From the NCBI GenBank assembly GCA_012744475.1, contig JAAYBV010000031.1, forward strand, positions 98,607 through 162,606: a stretch of DNA of 64,000 bases. The letters run 5' to 3'. This document shows, piece by piece, positions 43,827 through 52,866 of the stretch. Under the pieces are notes generated by a model. That model searched no databases and had not been told where the DNA came from. It worked only from the letters and a program-made list of their open reading frames with translations. The stretch's first letter is position 1. Each line of letters begins with the position of its first letter. This DNA is from Phycisphaerae bacterium (GTDB lineage: Bacteria; Planctomycetota; Phycisphaerae; Sedimentisphaerales; Anaerobacaceae). The position numbers and the translations under genes are program-made.

Positions 43827-45182
43827 CTATCGGGCCAGGGTGGGCGTCGCGGGCGGGGCGATCCAGTCGTAGGTCGGGAGGACCCGGCCGTCTTCGAGCG
43901 TCAGTCCGGCTGCACACATCGGCGATGCCCCGTCCAGACCGTCCGGGCGGGTCGCGATGGACCTGACTCCCACGCGGGAGACCGGGACCACCTCGCCTGA
44001 ATCACAGACACCGTTGCCGTTTCGGTCGAACCAGACGGACAAGCCTTCCATCTCGCCTAAGTCCAGCCGCCCGTTGCGGTTGTCGTCGAGCATATCCATC
44101 GCGCGGTAGCCGTTCTTGAAGAGCATCCACCAGGTCGCCGAGCCGAACATCTGGCGTCCCGACGTGATCCGGCCGGTCCGACCGGAATCCCAGACCAGGA
44201 AACCCGTCGTCGGCTTGACCCACGGACGCTTCTCCGCGCGGCCGTCGCCGTCGAGATCGAAAGATACAACCGTCGCGGAATCCAGCAGGTCCGCCAGCGA
44301 CGAACTGGCCTCCAGGCCAAACACGATCGGCGTTATCGCGCCGACGGGCAAGGCCTCGAACGTCGCGAGATTGGCCCTGATCGCGATGAGCCTCTCCTGC
44401 ACGTCCTTGGGAACGTCCTTTTCTCTCTCCCAGAGACGCACGAAGGCGCTGCCGGCCTCGTAGCTGATAATCCCGCGCAGCCCTTCGATGGGCAGCCGAT
44501 CCAACTCCAGATCCCTTCGGATCGACAGATCGTAGGCCAGCAGGTAGGTCTGGCGAACCGCATTGAGCAGGATCGCCTTGAGGCCCGGCGGCATCAACGC
44601 GCCACCGGCCTGGGCGAAGAACTCCAGATACTGCTCGCCCAAGCTGGCCTGGCCCAGAACGTACAGCGCGTTGTTCGGATCGAGCGCCGCGGCCCGGTAG
44701 AAATTCCACTGGGCCGCTCCGGCGTGATCGATGAGCTGGTCGGTCGTCGGCCGCTCGGGCCGCCAGCCCTCCCGTTCGAGATCGGTCTGGATCTGACTGA
44801 CGCGGGACCAGAACGCGTCGACCTGGCCGGCAGGAAGGTCCGCCGCCGAGCCCACGCCGTACTCGTCCAGCGCGATGCGCATCGCCTCGGCGTACCGCGC
44901 GGCCCCGAGATAGTCCTCCCACCACCAGTACTCAATCACCGACGGCGGAACCTCCGCGCTGAACGCTCCGACGAGAAAAGCCTTGTTTGCGAAGGCCAGG
45001 TAGTGAATCCGCGCCAGGGTGTAGTAGCCCGTCGGGTCGTTGGGCTCCTCGGCGATATAGGCGGTCGCGTTAGCGATCAGTCGCTCGACCGGAAGGTACT
45101 GCGGCCGCATCCACATTGCCCCCGCGACGCCCACAGAGAACCCAACCGTCAATACAACTACTGCATATCGCAATGTCCTCAT
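43827..45182 (-). CDS. Secreted protein with EF-hand-like C-terminal loops
   Basis: A 451-residue protein with an N-terminal signal or anchor (MRTLRYAVVVLTVGFSVGVAGA). The central part is helical and TPR-like (ANATAYIAEEPNDPTGYYTLARIHYLAF, FYRAAALDPNNALYVLGQ). The C-terminal quarter has calcium-loop patterns: DLDGDGRAE, DDNRNGRLDLGEM and DRNGNGVCDSGEV, typical of EF-hand/dockerin-like loops in secreted planctomycete proteins. ATG 45182 is preferred since it starts the signal directly; ATG 45203 is possible. Function unknown. It lies 150 bases upstream of nothing co-directional; the CotH gene is next on the same strand. Confidence 0.8.
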   Translation of the reverse strand: MRTLRYAVVVLTVGFSVGVAGAMWMRPQYLPVERLIANATAYIAEEPNDPTGYYTLARIHYLAFANKAFLVGAFSAEVPPSVIEYWWWEDYLGAARYAEAMRIALDEYGVGSAADLPAGQVDAFWSRVSQIQTDLEREGWRPERPTTDQLIDHAGAAQWNFYRAAALDPNNALYVLGQASLGEQYLEFFAQAGGALMPPGLKAILLNAVRQTYLLAYDLSIRRDLELDRLPIEGLRGIISYEAGSAFVRLWEREKDVPKDVQERLIAIRANLATFEALPVGAITPIVFGLEASSSLADLLDSATVVSFDLDGDGRAEKRPWVKPTTGFLVWDSGRTGRITSGRQMFGSATWWMLFKNGYRAMDMLDDNRNGRLDLGEMEGLSVWFDRNGNGVCDSGEVVPVSRVGVRSIATRPDGLDGASPMCAAGLTLEDGRVLPTYDWIAPPATPTLAR

Positions 45183-45406
45183 GGTCTTACCCTCACTCAA
45201 CATGTAATCCCCCCGGACGCCCCTTCTCCAACCCCGGAAAGCCGTCCGGGCCACAACCGTTTTCATCCTAACATTTCCTTCCGCCCCCGATCAAGATGCA
45301 CGCTTTGCAGCGCTGCCACCCGTCTCATGGGACACCGGGTCATGCACCTGCCTCTACGTCCGGCGGCGTGGTGCCGTTCGTGCGGAGATGTGGTAGACTG
45401 TGGGAC

Positions 45407-46243
45407 ATGATACGGATACGACGGATGACGGGGGCGGATCTGGGGCTGGGGCTGCGGCTGAGCCGCCAAGCCCAGTGGAACCAGACGGAGACGGACTGGC
45501 GGCGGTTCCTGGAGCTGGGAGGCGAGGGCTGCTTCATCGCCGAACTGGACGGGACCGCGGTCGGGACGACCACGACGTGTATCTTCGATTCGGTCGCCTG
45601 GATCGCGATGGTCCTGGTGGACGTTGAAGCGAGACGTCAGGGTGTCGGTTCGGCGCTGCTCCGGCATGCCCTGGCTTTCCTCGACGCCAAAGGCATCGAA
45701 ACGGTTCGCCTGGATGCGACGCCGGCCGGTCAGCCGGTGTACGAGAAGCTCGGTTTCCAGCCGGAGTATTTGCTGACGCGATATGAAGGCATCGCGTCAC
45801 GCAGCGACACGGAAGCTCACACGGAGCAGGCAACCGCCGAGACGCTTGCGGAAGTGAGCGAGTTGAACCACCGCATGACCGGCACGAATCGCGCCACGCT
45901 GCTATCGCGTCTGTTCGCTGATGCGCCGCAATCCATGCGCATCGTCCGCATCGCCGGCCGTCTCGAAGGATTCATCACGTCACGCCCGGGCGCCAACGCC
46001 ACGCAGATCGGCCCCTGCATCGCGACGGCCCAGGCGGGCCCGATCCTGCTGGCGGAGACAGTGAATCGCTGCGCCGGTCAGCGCGTGTTCGTGGACGTCC
46101 CCAGCGATCACGTCCGCGCCGTACAAACGCTCGAAGCAAAGGGACTGAAGGCGCAACGGTATTTGAGGAGAATGCATCGCGGCAAGCCTATTCGCGACCA
46201 CGTCGAAGCCCTGTGGGCCGGCTCCGGTCCTGAGAAGGGATGA
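45407..46243 (+). CDS. GNAT N-acetyltransferase with C-terminal Acetyltransf_18-like domain
   Basis: A 278-residue acetyltransferase. Residues 1-130 form a GNAT domain (IRRMTGADLGLGLRLS, AWIAMVLVDVEARRQGVGSALLRHAL with the acetyl-CoA loop RRQGVGS, YEKLGFQPEY). Residues about 145-275 look like the second, degenerate GNAT domain of the YitH type (MRIVRIAGRLEGFITSRPG, IGPCIATA, VFVDVPSDHVRAVQTLEAKGL). The substrate cannot be read. ATG 45407 starts the first conserved strand; only a weak ribosome site is seen. A repeat element overlaps the stop region at 46244. Confidence 0.92.
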   Translation: MIRIRRMTGADLGLGLRLSRQAQWNQTETDWRRFLELGGEGCFIAELDGTAVGTTTTCIFDSVAWIAMVLVDVEARRQGVGSALLRHALAFLDAKGIETVRLDATPAGQPVYEKLGFQPEYLLTRYEGIASRSDTEAHTEQATAETLAEVSELNHRMTGTNRATLLSRLFADAPQSMRIVRIAGRLEGFITSRPGANATQIGPCIATAQAGPILLAETVNRCAGQRVFVDVPSDHVRAVQTLEAKGLKAQRYLRRMHRGKPIRDHVEALWAGSGPEKG

Positions 46244-46320
46244 TGTTTGTAGTGACGCCGTGAGGCGTTATGCCCCTTCGGCCGGCTCAGAGCAGGCTCT
46301 TACGGGCATACTACGAACAC
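46244..46320. repeat. GTTYGTAGT-bounded intergenic repeat, copy 1
   Basis: Left end TGTTTGTAGTGACGCCGTGA..ATGCCC (46244-46275) and right end GGGCATACTACGAACAC (46304-46320) form an imperfect inverted pair. A small hairpin GACGCC/GGCGTT is inside the left end. Similar elements are at 55515-55606 and 60829-60866. The right end overlaps the last codons of the transporter gene. Confidence 0.65.
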
Positions 46321-47563
46321 ACCAGCGACACGAGGTAGTAGACGATACTGGCCAGGCTGACGACGATAGAGACAATCATGGCGATGTTCCAGACCAACGC
46401 CTTGGGGCCGCGCGGCTTGTCCTCGCCGAGATAGGCCCGGCTGTTGTTGAGAATGAAGAAGCCGATGAACGCGATCGGCAGCATGAGCCCGCAGATGGCC
46501 GAGGTGGGCACCGCCACCCAGGGCCCCAGGTATCTCCAGAGCACCACGCCCGCCATCCCTGGTGCGGGAAGCAAACAGGCCAGCCGGTAGCGCCAGCTCC
46601 CCGGCCCGATGCCGAAGACGATGCGTGAGAAGAACGCGTTCAGGCCCGCCGATTCGAGCATGGCGGCCGCCGCCACCGGGGACAGGTTGGTGGACCCGGA
46701 CGCGAACTGCGTCGGATCGTAGATCGTGCAGGCGGTCGCAATGACCATCAGCGACGTGGCGATGCAGAACGGCAGCATCATGCCGATGATCAGGTCGAAA
46801 CGGGAAAGCCCTCGGTGCTCCCGGCCCCAACCACGGGCCAGCAGCGTGTACGGGAAGAGGAACGTCGCATTGATCCCGGTCGAAGCGCTGAAAGCCGCCA
46901 TCACGATGGAAACGCCGCGTGCATCAGTGGGAACGTACAGAGGCAGAAAGCCCTTGAACACGCCGGCCCAATCCACGCCGCCGTCGATCGCACGCCGGAC
47001 GATCACCACGAGAAATGCCAGCATGATCATGCAGACCAGGCCCTTCAAGGTCCGCTCGTAGAAGCGCACCCCCGCTCGTCCGGAACTGTAGGACCAGACC
47101 ACGACGGTCGAGATCGCCAGGATCGCCACACCGATCGCCAGCAGCAGCGCAGTCCGTCCCGCCGAGGACGCGGGTTCCCAGTGCGCAACGACCTTGATCA
47201 TGTCCTCGGTCATGCCCGCCGCCAGCGCATATTGCGGCAGGTGCCATATGATTGTCGCCAGCAGGGCGCCGATGGCCCAGCCCCATCGCCAGAGGCTGGA
47301 CCCACAGCAGACGGTACTCCAGATACGCGCCGGCAAACAGCGACGCCGGCGCTGCCGCTGCCGAGCACCAACGCGCTCTGGAGCCATCCCGGCCCGGTCT
47401 TGTCGAGGTAGCCGCGCCACCGTCCCAGGACACCTCGCTCGCTCAGCGCTGCCAGTTCGGCCTTCTCCTGCGCCAGCGCTTCCGGGGCCGATGCGGTGAA
47501 CATCGGCAGGCCCTTCACCGGCCGGTCCCTTGGAGCGGGCGTCTCGTCTTGTCTGTGCCCCAC
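46311..47563 (-). pseudogene. NRAMP-family divalent metal transporter, two frameshifts
   Basis: The protein reads in three frames. From the GTG at 47563 (GAGGAG upstream) the frame gives GYLDKTGPGWLQSALVLGSGSAG; near 47363 it must shift to give SLFAGAYLEYRLLWVQPLAMG; near 47277 it shifts again to AIGALLATIIWHLPQYALAAG and then stays open to 46311. Each shift is repaired by removing one G, in G-rich stretches. The remaining part has about nine hydrophobic segments typical of NRAMP Mn/Fe transporters (FSASTGINATFLFPYTLL, ILNNSRAYLGE). Either the gene is broken or there are two sequencing errors within 90 bases. Confidence 0.78.
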
Positions 47564-47624
47564 GTCAATCTCCTCTCCGAGTCAGCAAGCAGCGCGTCAG
47601 AGAATCTTGCCGATGCATTGAGCG

Positions 47625-49352
47625 CTATCGTTGAAAGACGAGGCGGCCGTCGAGATAGGTTCGCAGGACCTGCGCGCTGCGAATCGCGTCGACGTCACAG
47701 GCGAGCAGATCGGTGTCGACAACGACGAAATCGGCGCGCTTGCCTTTCTCCAGCGAGCCGGCCAGTTTCTCCTGGAACAGCGCCCGGGCGCAGTTGATCG
47801 TGTAGAAGCGGATCGCCTGCTCGCGCGTGAGGGCCTCTTCCGGATGCAGTTGGCCCTCGTACCAGCGAGCCCGGCGGGTAATCGCGGTCCACATGCCGAG
47901 GAACGGGTCATACGGATTGATCGAGCGCAGCGAACCGACTTTCTGCATGTGGTCCGACCCACCCGCGGCCAGGCCACCGGCGGCGAAGATACTGTGCAGC
48001 GGCTGGAAATACCGCAATCGCTCGTAGCCGAAATGGCCCGCCAGCGTCCGCGTGTCGAGATAGAGCCAGGCGGGCTGCACCAGCGGAATCACGCCGAGGT
48101 CGACGGTCTTCGCCACGGACTCGGCGCTCATGAAGTTCGAATGCGTGATGCAGTGCCGCATCTGACGGACGGGCAGCGTTGCGCTCAGCTCTTCATACAC
48201 GTCGAGCAAGGCATGGACCGCGCCGTCGCCGACGGTGTGCGCGGTGAACTGGAGGCCGCACTCGGTGGCGGTGCGGACGATCGGCAACAACCGGTCATGG
48301 GGGATGAACAACACGCCGCAGTAGTTGGGATCGTCGATCGCATAGGTCTTGCTGACGCCCCACGGCTGTCGCATGTAGGCGCTGCCGGTCAGCATGCCCC
48401 CGTCGAGAAAGGCCTTGATGCCGATGATACGCAGCATGGGTCCGCCTTCCCGCAGCGGGTGGCGAGCCACCCGGCGGATCTGCTCCTGGATCTCCTCGAT
48501 CGGGCCGATGGTGTCGATGTAGTACTGGGCCGCGACGCGAACCGTCAGCTCATCGGCCGCCAGCAGCTTCTGGTAGAACTGGAGGTCCTCGGGGTCGGCG
48601 GCGCCGTCGCAGATGCCCGTGATGCCGACGGCGTTGTACGCCTGGAGAAGGGTCCGCAGCCGATCGTATCGATCGCGCTGCTTCGGCTCTTTGCCCGTAG
48701 GCTTGCTCTTGATGAACCGGTTGCAGCTTCGCAGGATGCCCGTCAGCTCGCCCGTCTGAGGGTCCTTCTCCGCGTATCCCGGACCGCCGTCGGTGACGCG
48801 AAAGTCCTCATCGATGCCGCTGAGCTGAAGCGCCAGGGTGTTGAGCGATGCATCGGGACCGGTCCGGAAGACCGCTGGGTTCTTCGGCGCCGCCTCGTCC
48901 AGCTCCGCACAGGTGGGATAGCGTTGCTCGCGCAGACGCGTGATAAACACCTGCTGCAAGACGATCCATTCGCCGTCGTCCAGCGCCTCGGCCCGCGCCC
49001 GGAAGTAGTCGAGCACGTCGGCGATGGAATCCATCTGCGGGATCGGATGTTCGAACTCGGTCATCGCGGCACCGCAGGGATGGACGTGCGAGTCGATCAG
49101 GCCCGGCAGGACCATTCGACCTTCGAGGTCGAGCGCTTCGGTGTCGTCGTCCTTGAGCCGAAGGACCTCGTCATTGCTCCCGACGGCGACGATGCGTCCG
49201 TCCCGAACCACCATCGCCTGCGCAACGGAGAAGTCCGCATCGACCGTGACGATCCGACCGTTGAACGCAACGAGGTCGGCGGCCGGGACGGCGAGCGAAA
49301 GACAGAGGACCAGCAGAATCACAGGGAAGGCGGCAGCGCGTGCAGTTCTCAT
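47625..49352 (-). CDS. Secreted YtcJ-like amidohydrolase (Amidohydro_3)
   Basis: A 575-residue exported metal-dependent hydrolase. Signal: MRTARAAAFPVILLVLCLSLAVPAA. The opening NGRIVTVDADFSVAQAMVVRDGRIVAVG is typical of the YtcJ/AtzF-like group, followed by LPGLIDSHVHPCG (HxH metal motif), GIKAFLDGGMLTGSAYM, FTAHTVGDGAVHALLDVYE, THSNF and the final Asp in AAGGSDHMQ. LEKGKRADFVVVDTDLL is the usual C-terminal block. It hydrolyses amide or similar bonds of an unknown substrate. GGGAG before ATG 49352 sets the start. The preceding NRAMP gene lies 60 bases downstream in the same direction. Confidence 0.92.
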   Translation of the reverse strand: MRTARAAAFPVILLVLCLSLAVPAADLVAFNGRIVTVDADFSVAQAMVVRDGRIVAVGSNDEVLRLKDDDTEALDLEGRMVLPGLIDSHVHPCGAAMTEFEHPIPQMDSIADVLDYFRARAEALDDGEWIVLQQVFITRLREQRYPTCAELDEAAPKNPAVFRTGPDASLNTLALQLSGIDEDFRVTDGGPGYAEKDPQTGELTGILRSCNRFIKSKPTGKEPKQRDRYDRLRTLLQAYNAVGITGICDGAADPEDLQFYQKLLAADELTVRVAAQYYIDTIGPIEEIQEQIRRVARHPLREGGPMLRIIGIKAFLDGGMLTGSAYMRQPWGVSKTYAIDDPNYCGVLFIPHDRLLPIVRTATECGLQFTAHTVGDGAVHALLDVYEELSATLPVRQMRHCITHSNFMSAESVAKTVDLGVIPLVQPAWLYLDTRTLAGHFGYERLRYFQPLHSIFAAGGLAAGGSDHMQKVGSLRSINPYDPFLGMWTAITRRARWYEGQLHPEEALTREQAIRFYTINCARALFQEKLAGSLEKGKRADFVVVDTDLLACDVDAIRSAQVLRTYLDGRLVFQR

Positions 49353-49691
49353 CAGCGGACTCCCGGAAAACGCACGACCGGCGGAGCCTGAGAGCACATC
49401 GCCTCAGGCGCCGTCCGGCTATCTACGGGGTATTCCACACCATCCCCGCCGCCCTGTCAATTGCCAAGCCGTCGCGCAAGCAGCCTGTGTCTGTGCAGAT
49501 TCTCTGGAACGGATCCTCTGAGCCACTGACGTGTCTGGGTGGCAGCCTCAAGCTCGAAGAGCGCAGGCGTGGTGGCATTCGCAAGGCCCGTGCGCACCGC
49601 ACCTGCCAACCAGAATCGCCATCCCCAAGACTGCGTCTTGAGGCTGCCACACAGAAGCCAGATGGGACGAACGGTCCGCCGTCAGCGAGTG
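49353..49691. other. Gap with palindromic repeat
   Basis: Apart from the family-1 repeat at 49537-49650 no gene is visible. Confidence 0.5.
49537..49650. repeat. Palindromic intergenic repeat, family 1, copy B
   Basis: Ends GTGGCAGCCTCAAG (49539-49552) and CTTGAGGCTGCCAC (49637-49650) are perfect inverted repeats. The right internal CCATCCCCAA and a CAAGAC/GTCTTG hairpin next to it are conserved as in copies A and C; the left internal half is diverged. Confidence 0.85.
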
Positions 49692-51422
49692 TCAGTTCGC
49701 TTTCTTCGGCGGCCCGACTTCGCCGGTGTCGCTCTTCATCTCCTTGGCCAGAGCGGGTTTGGCCCCCGTGATGCCGAGGGTCTCGCAGTACGTCTTGTAG
49801 CCGCCAGTGAGGTTCCGCGCCGAAAAGCCACGCTGGTTGAGGATTCGCGCCGCCAGGTAACCGCGTAGGCCGACCTGGCAGAAGACGAGCAACTCCTTGT
49901 CCTTGGGAATCTCGTCGAGGCGGTCGCGCAGCTCATCGAGGGGAATGTTCACCGCGCCGGGGATCGTGCCGGCCTGCACCTCGCCCGGCGTGCGCACGTC
50001 GATGAGCTTCTGGTTCTCGCGCGGCTCAACCACGTCCGGAACGTGACAGATCGGCATGTCGCCGGCGATGAAATTGGCCGCGACGAAGCCGGCGTAGTTG
50101 ACCGGGTCCTTGGCCGAGCCGAACGGAGGCGCGTAGCACAGTTCCAGGTCCTGCAAATCGAATACGGTCATGCCCGCCCGCAGGGCTGTGGCCATGACGT
50201 CAATCCGCTTGTCGACGCCCTTGGCGCCGACGCACTGGGCGCCGAGGATCTTGCCCGTTTTCGGATCGAACAGCAGCTTGAGGCTCAACTGACTGACGCC
50301 GGGATAGTAGCCGGCGTGGCTAGCCGGATGGATATAGACCTTCTCGTAGGTCATGCCCTGTCGTTTAAGGTTCTTCTCGTTCATCCCGGTCGTGGCGACC
50401 GCCAGATTGAACACCTTGCAGATGGCGGTTCCCTGCGTCCTGGCGTACTTGCTGTCGCGTCCGAAGATCGTGTTGGCCGCGATGCGTCCCTGGCGGTTCG
50501 CCGGTCCGGCCAGCGGAATCACCGCCGGGCAATCACCCACGAGGTCCGTCACCTCCACCGCGTCACCGACCGCGTAGATGTTCGGATCGCTCGTCTGCAT
50601 CTGCTCGTTGACGACGATGCCGCCGCGTTTGCCGATTTCCAGGCCCGCTTCCTGGGCCAGCTTGACCTCGGGCCGCACGCCCACCGCCATGATGACCAGG
50701 TCGGTGGTGATTCGTTTGCCGTCGCTCAGCAGCACGCTCGTGCCGTGGCCGTCGGTGACCACCTCCGTCACGCTCGTGCGCAGGTGCAGATCGACGCCGT
50801 GCCGCTTCAGCTCCTCGTGCAGCGGCACCGCCATCTCCGGGTCGACGCTGCCCATGACGTTGGCTTCCAGCTCCACCAGCGCCACGGCCAGGCGGCGATC
50901 GATCAGCGCCTCGGCCATCTCCAGGCCGATGTACCCGCCCCCCACCACCACGGCCCGCGAGCAGCCTTCCTTGTCGACCGTGGCCTTGATCGCGTCCATG
51001 TCGGGGATGGACCGCAGGGTGAAGACGCGGGGCGAATCGATGCCGGGCATCCTGGGGCGCACGGGCTCGGCGCCGGGACTGAGGATCAGCACATCGTAGC
51101 CCATCTGGTATTCCTGCCCCTTGGCAAGATCGCGCACCGTGACCTGCCGATTCGCGCGGTCGATCTGCGTAACCTCGCTCTGCGTGCGCACGTCGATCGC
51201 GAAGCGCTCGCGCATCTTCTCCGGCGTCTGGACGAGCAGCCGGTCGCGGTCCTTGATCTGCCCGCCGATGTGGTAAGGCAAGCCGCAATTCGCGAACGAG
51301 ATGTACGGCCCCCTCTCGAACATGACGATCTCGGCGTCTTCGCTGAGCCGCCTGGCCCGAGCGGCCGCCGAAGCCCCGCCTGCCACACCACCTACGATCA
51401 CGACACGCTTCTTCTGATCCAT
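49692..51422 (-). CDS. CoA-disulfide reductase with C-terminal rhodanese domain
   Basis: A 576-residue FAD enzyme of the CoADR-RHD type. KRVVIVGGVAGGASAAARARR is the FAD-binding start, ISFANCGLPY carries the single catalytic Cys (Cys46), VVVGGGYIGLEMAEAL is the NAD(P)H site and NIYAVGDAVEV the second FAD block. Residues about 465-560 are a rhodanese domain with KLIDVRTPGEV and LVFCQVGLRGYLAARIL (catalytic Cys in FCQ). Such fusions reduce CoA-polysulfide or CoA persulfide in sulfur metabolism (family knowledge). GGAG before ATG 51422 sets the start. It is 24 bases behind an ArsR gene, so the two form an operon. Confidence 0.94.
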   Translation of the reverse strand: MDQKKRVVIVGGVAGGASAAARARRLSEDAEIVMFERGPYISFANCGLPYHIGGQIKDRDRLLVQTPEKMRERFAIDVRTQSEVTQIDRANRQVTVRDLAKGQEYQMGYDVLILSPGAEPVRPRMPGIDSPRVFTLRSIPDMDAIKATVDKEGCSRAVVVGGGYIGLEMAEALIDRRLAVALVELEANVMGSVDPEMAVPLHEELKRHGVDLHLRTSVTEVVTDGHGTSVLLSDGKRITTDLVIMAVGVRPEVKLAQEAGLEIGKRGGIVVNEQMQTSDPNIYAVGDAVEVTDLVGDCPAVIPLAGPANRQGRIAANTIFGRDSKYARTQGTAICKVFNLAVATTGMNEKNLKRQGMTYEKVYIHPASHAGYYPGVSQLSLKLLFDPKTGKILGAQCVGAKGVDKRIDVMATALRAGMTVFDLQDLELCYAPPFGSAKDPVNYAGFVAANFIAGDMPICHVPDVVEPRENQKLIDVRTPGEVQAGTIPGAVNIPLDELRDRLDEIPKDKELLVFCQVGLRGYLAARILNQRGFSARNLTGGYKTYCETLGITGAKPALAKEMKSDTGEVGPPKKAN

Positions 51423-51446
51423 GCTAATCTCCATTGGACACACTGG

Positions 51447-51749
51447 CTACGATTCACAATGGGCAGCGATGCACTCGATCAAGCGGGGCAGACGCGGCGA
51501 CATGATCCTGTAATACACAGTCCGTCCCCTTCGCTCGCTGGACAGCAGGCCGTGCCCCTTGAGCAGCCGCAGGTGCTCGCAGGTCTGGTTGGCCGACGTG
51601 CGGCACAGCTCGGCAATCTCGTGGACCGCGAATTCCCCCTGCATCAGGATATTGACCATTTTCAGGCGGACCGGATGAGCCATCACTCGCAGGCACTCTG
51701 CGGCCTCTTCCAGCACCTCGTCGCCCGGCAATTCCAACTGCTTGGCCAT
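51447..51749 (-). CDS. ArsR-family transcriptional regulator
   Basis: A 100-residue winged helix-turn-helix repressor: LRVMAHPVRLKMVNILMQ, EFAVHEIAELCRTSANQTCEHLRLLKGHGLLSSERRGRTVYY. It has five Cys: 19, 49, 57, 93 and 98. The pairing of Cys49 in the recognition region with a C-terminal Cys is like BigR/SqrR persulfide sensors, and its partner gene is a CoA-disulfide reductase/rhodanese, so sensing of reactive sulfur is plausible; metal sensing is the alternative. AAAGGA before ATG 51749 sets the start, in preference to in-frame ATGs further up. Confidence 0.92.
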   Translation of the reverse strand: MAKQLELPGDEVLEEAAECLRVMAHPVRLKMVNILMQGEFAVHEIAELCRTSANQTCEHLRLLKGHGLLSSERRGRTVYYRIMSPRLPRLIECIAAHCES

Positions 51750-51798
51750 CACCATTCCTTTCATATCCGTACTACACATCTAAATATCTAAATGTTCC

Positions 51799-51823
51799 GA
51801 TATGTCAATATGTTTCCCATATC
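51799..51823. promoter_or_regulatory. Possible ArsR operator
   Basis: Inverted arms GATATG (51799-51804) and CATATC (51818-51823) lie 50 bases upstream of the arsR start, in an AT-rich patch that contains more ATATG-like words. Binding by the ArsR protein is inferred from position. Confidence 0.35.
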
Positions 51824-51845
51824 CAAAGAGATTGAGGATTCCGGC

Positions 51846-51875
51846 TTGACAAATAGTTCTATATAGTACTATTCT
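51846..51875 (+). promoter_or_regulatory. Promoter with operator-like dyad
   Basis: TTGACA (51846-51851) is a perfect -35 box; TATTCT (51870-51875) after 18 bases could be the -10. A dyad AATAGT (51852-51857) / ACTATT (51868-51873) lies across the spacer, as expected for a repressor site. It precedes the NTF2-PNPOx gene at 51926. Confidence 0.5.
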
Positions 51876-51925
51876 ATGCCGAACCAATTGCTTCAACAAC
51901 GTGAACCCGATTAAGGAGTGGAGAG

Positions 51926-52837
51926 ATGCCAAATCACAAGGACATCAAAGACCGGCTCATGCAGATTGTCCGCACGATCAACCAGACGTGCGTGGAGGGC
52001 AAGGGCTTCGACAAGCTCACGCCTCTTTTCCACGAGGACGTAGTCATGGTTCAGCCCGGCTTCTCCGCCCGGGCGAAGGGCCGAGAGGTGTGTCTGAAGA
52101 GCTACGAGGATGCCTGCTCGCAGATGACCTTCGAGAAGCTCGACGCCTCGGACGAGCAGATCGACGTGTTCGGCTCGACCGCGATCCTCGCGTACAAGTA
52201 CGACTGCGCGTGGCAGTTCAAAGGCAGGAGATTCGAGGACGATGGCCACGAGATTTTCGTATTCGTCCGGGAAGGCGACGACTGGAAGGTGGCGTGGCGC
52301 ACACTGGTTCCGGGCGCGCGGCAGGCCGAGACGTGCCCGGTCGAAGAAGAGAAGGCCCGCGCGAACGCCGGCACGGACATCCGGCGAACCTGCCTTGATC
52401 TGATGGCCGCGACGCCGGCGTGCTATCTGACGACGGTCGACGCCGACGGATTCCCACTGACGACCGCCATGAACAACCTGCGTTGCGCCAAGGACTACCC
52501 TTCTCTGGTCCCGCTGTACGAGGAGGCCGACAACGACTTCCTTGTCTACATCACGACCAACATGCCGTCGGCCAAGATGGCTCGCCTGCGGGCGAATCCG
52601 AAAGTCTCCGTCTACTTCTGCGACCCGGGGCAGATCATCGGATTCACGCTGAGCGGCCAGATCGAGATCGTCACCGACCAGGCCCTCAAGGACCGCATCT
52701 GGCAGGAAGGCTGGACGATGTACTATCCCGACGGCCCTCACGGTTCCGAATACGGCATCCTCCGACTGGCGCCGAAGCTCGTCCGAGGCTGGTGGCGCAA
52801 CCAGCCGTTCGAGATTCGGATTGCGAAGCCATCGTAG
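51926..52837 (+). CDS. NTF2-like / pyridoxamine-phosphate-oxidase-like fusion
   Basis: A 303-residue protein with two domains. Residues 1-130 are SnoaL/NTF2-like (HEDVVMVQPGFSARAKGREVCLKSYEDAC, GHEIFVFVREGDDWKVAWRTLVPG). Residues about 148-300 are of the PNPOx-like FMN-binding split barrel group (MAATPACYLTTVDADGFPLTTAMNNLR, FLVYITTNMPSAKMARLRANPKVSVYF, GFTLSGQIEIVTDQALKDRIW). FMN or F420 would be the cofactor, the substrate is unknown. AAGGAG precedes ATG 51926. A regulated promoter lies directly upstream. The next gene starts 29 bases later, so this heads an operon. Confidence 0.9.
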   Translation: MPNHKDIKDRLMQIVRTINQTCVEGKGFDKLTPLFHEDVVMVQPGFSARAKGREVCLKSYEDACSQMTFEKLDASDEQIDVFGSTAILAYKYDCAWQFKGRRFEDDGHEIFVFVREGDDWKVAWRTLVPGARQAETCPVEEEKARANAGTDIRRTCLDLMAATPACYLTTVDADGFPLTTAMNNLRCAKDYPSLVPLYEEADNDFLVYITTNMPSAKMARLRANPKVSVYFCDPGQIIGFTLSGQIEIVTDQALKDRIWQEGWTMYYPDGPHGSEYGILRLAPKLVRGWWRNQPFEIRIAKPS

Positions 52838-52866
52838 AGCGAGAAACCACAAGGAAAGGAGAGACG

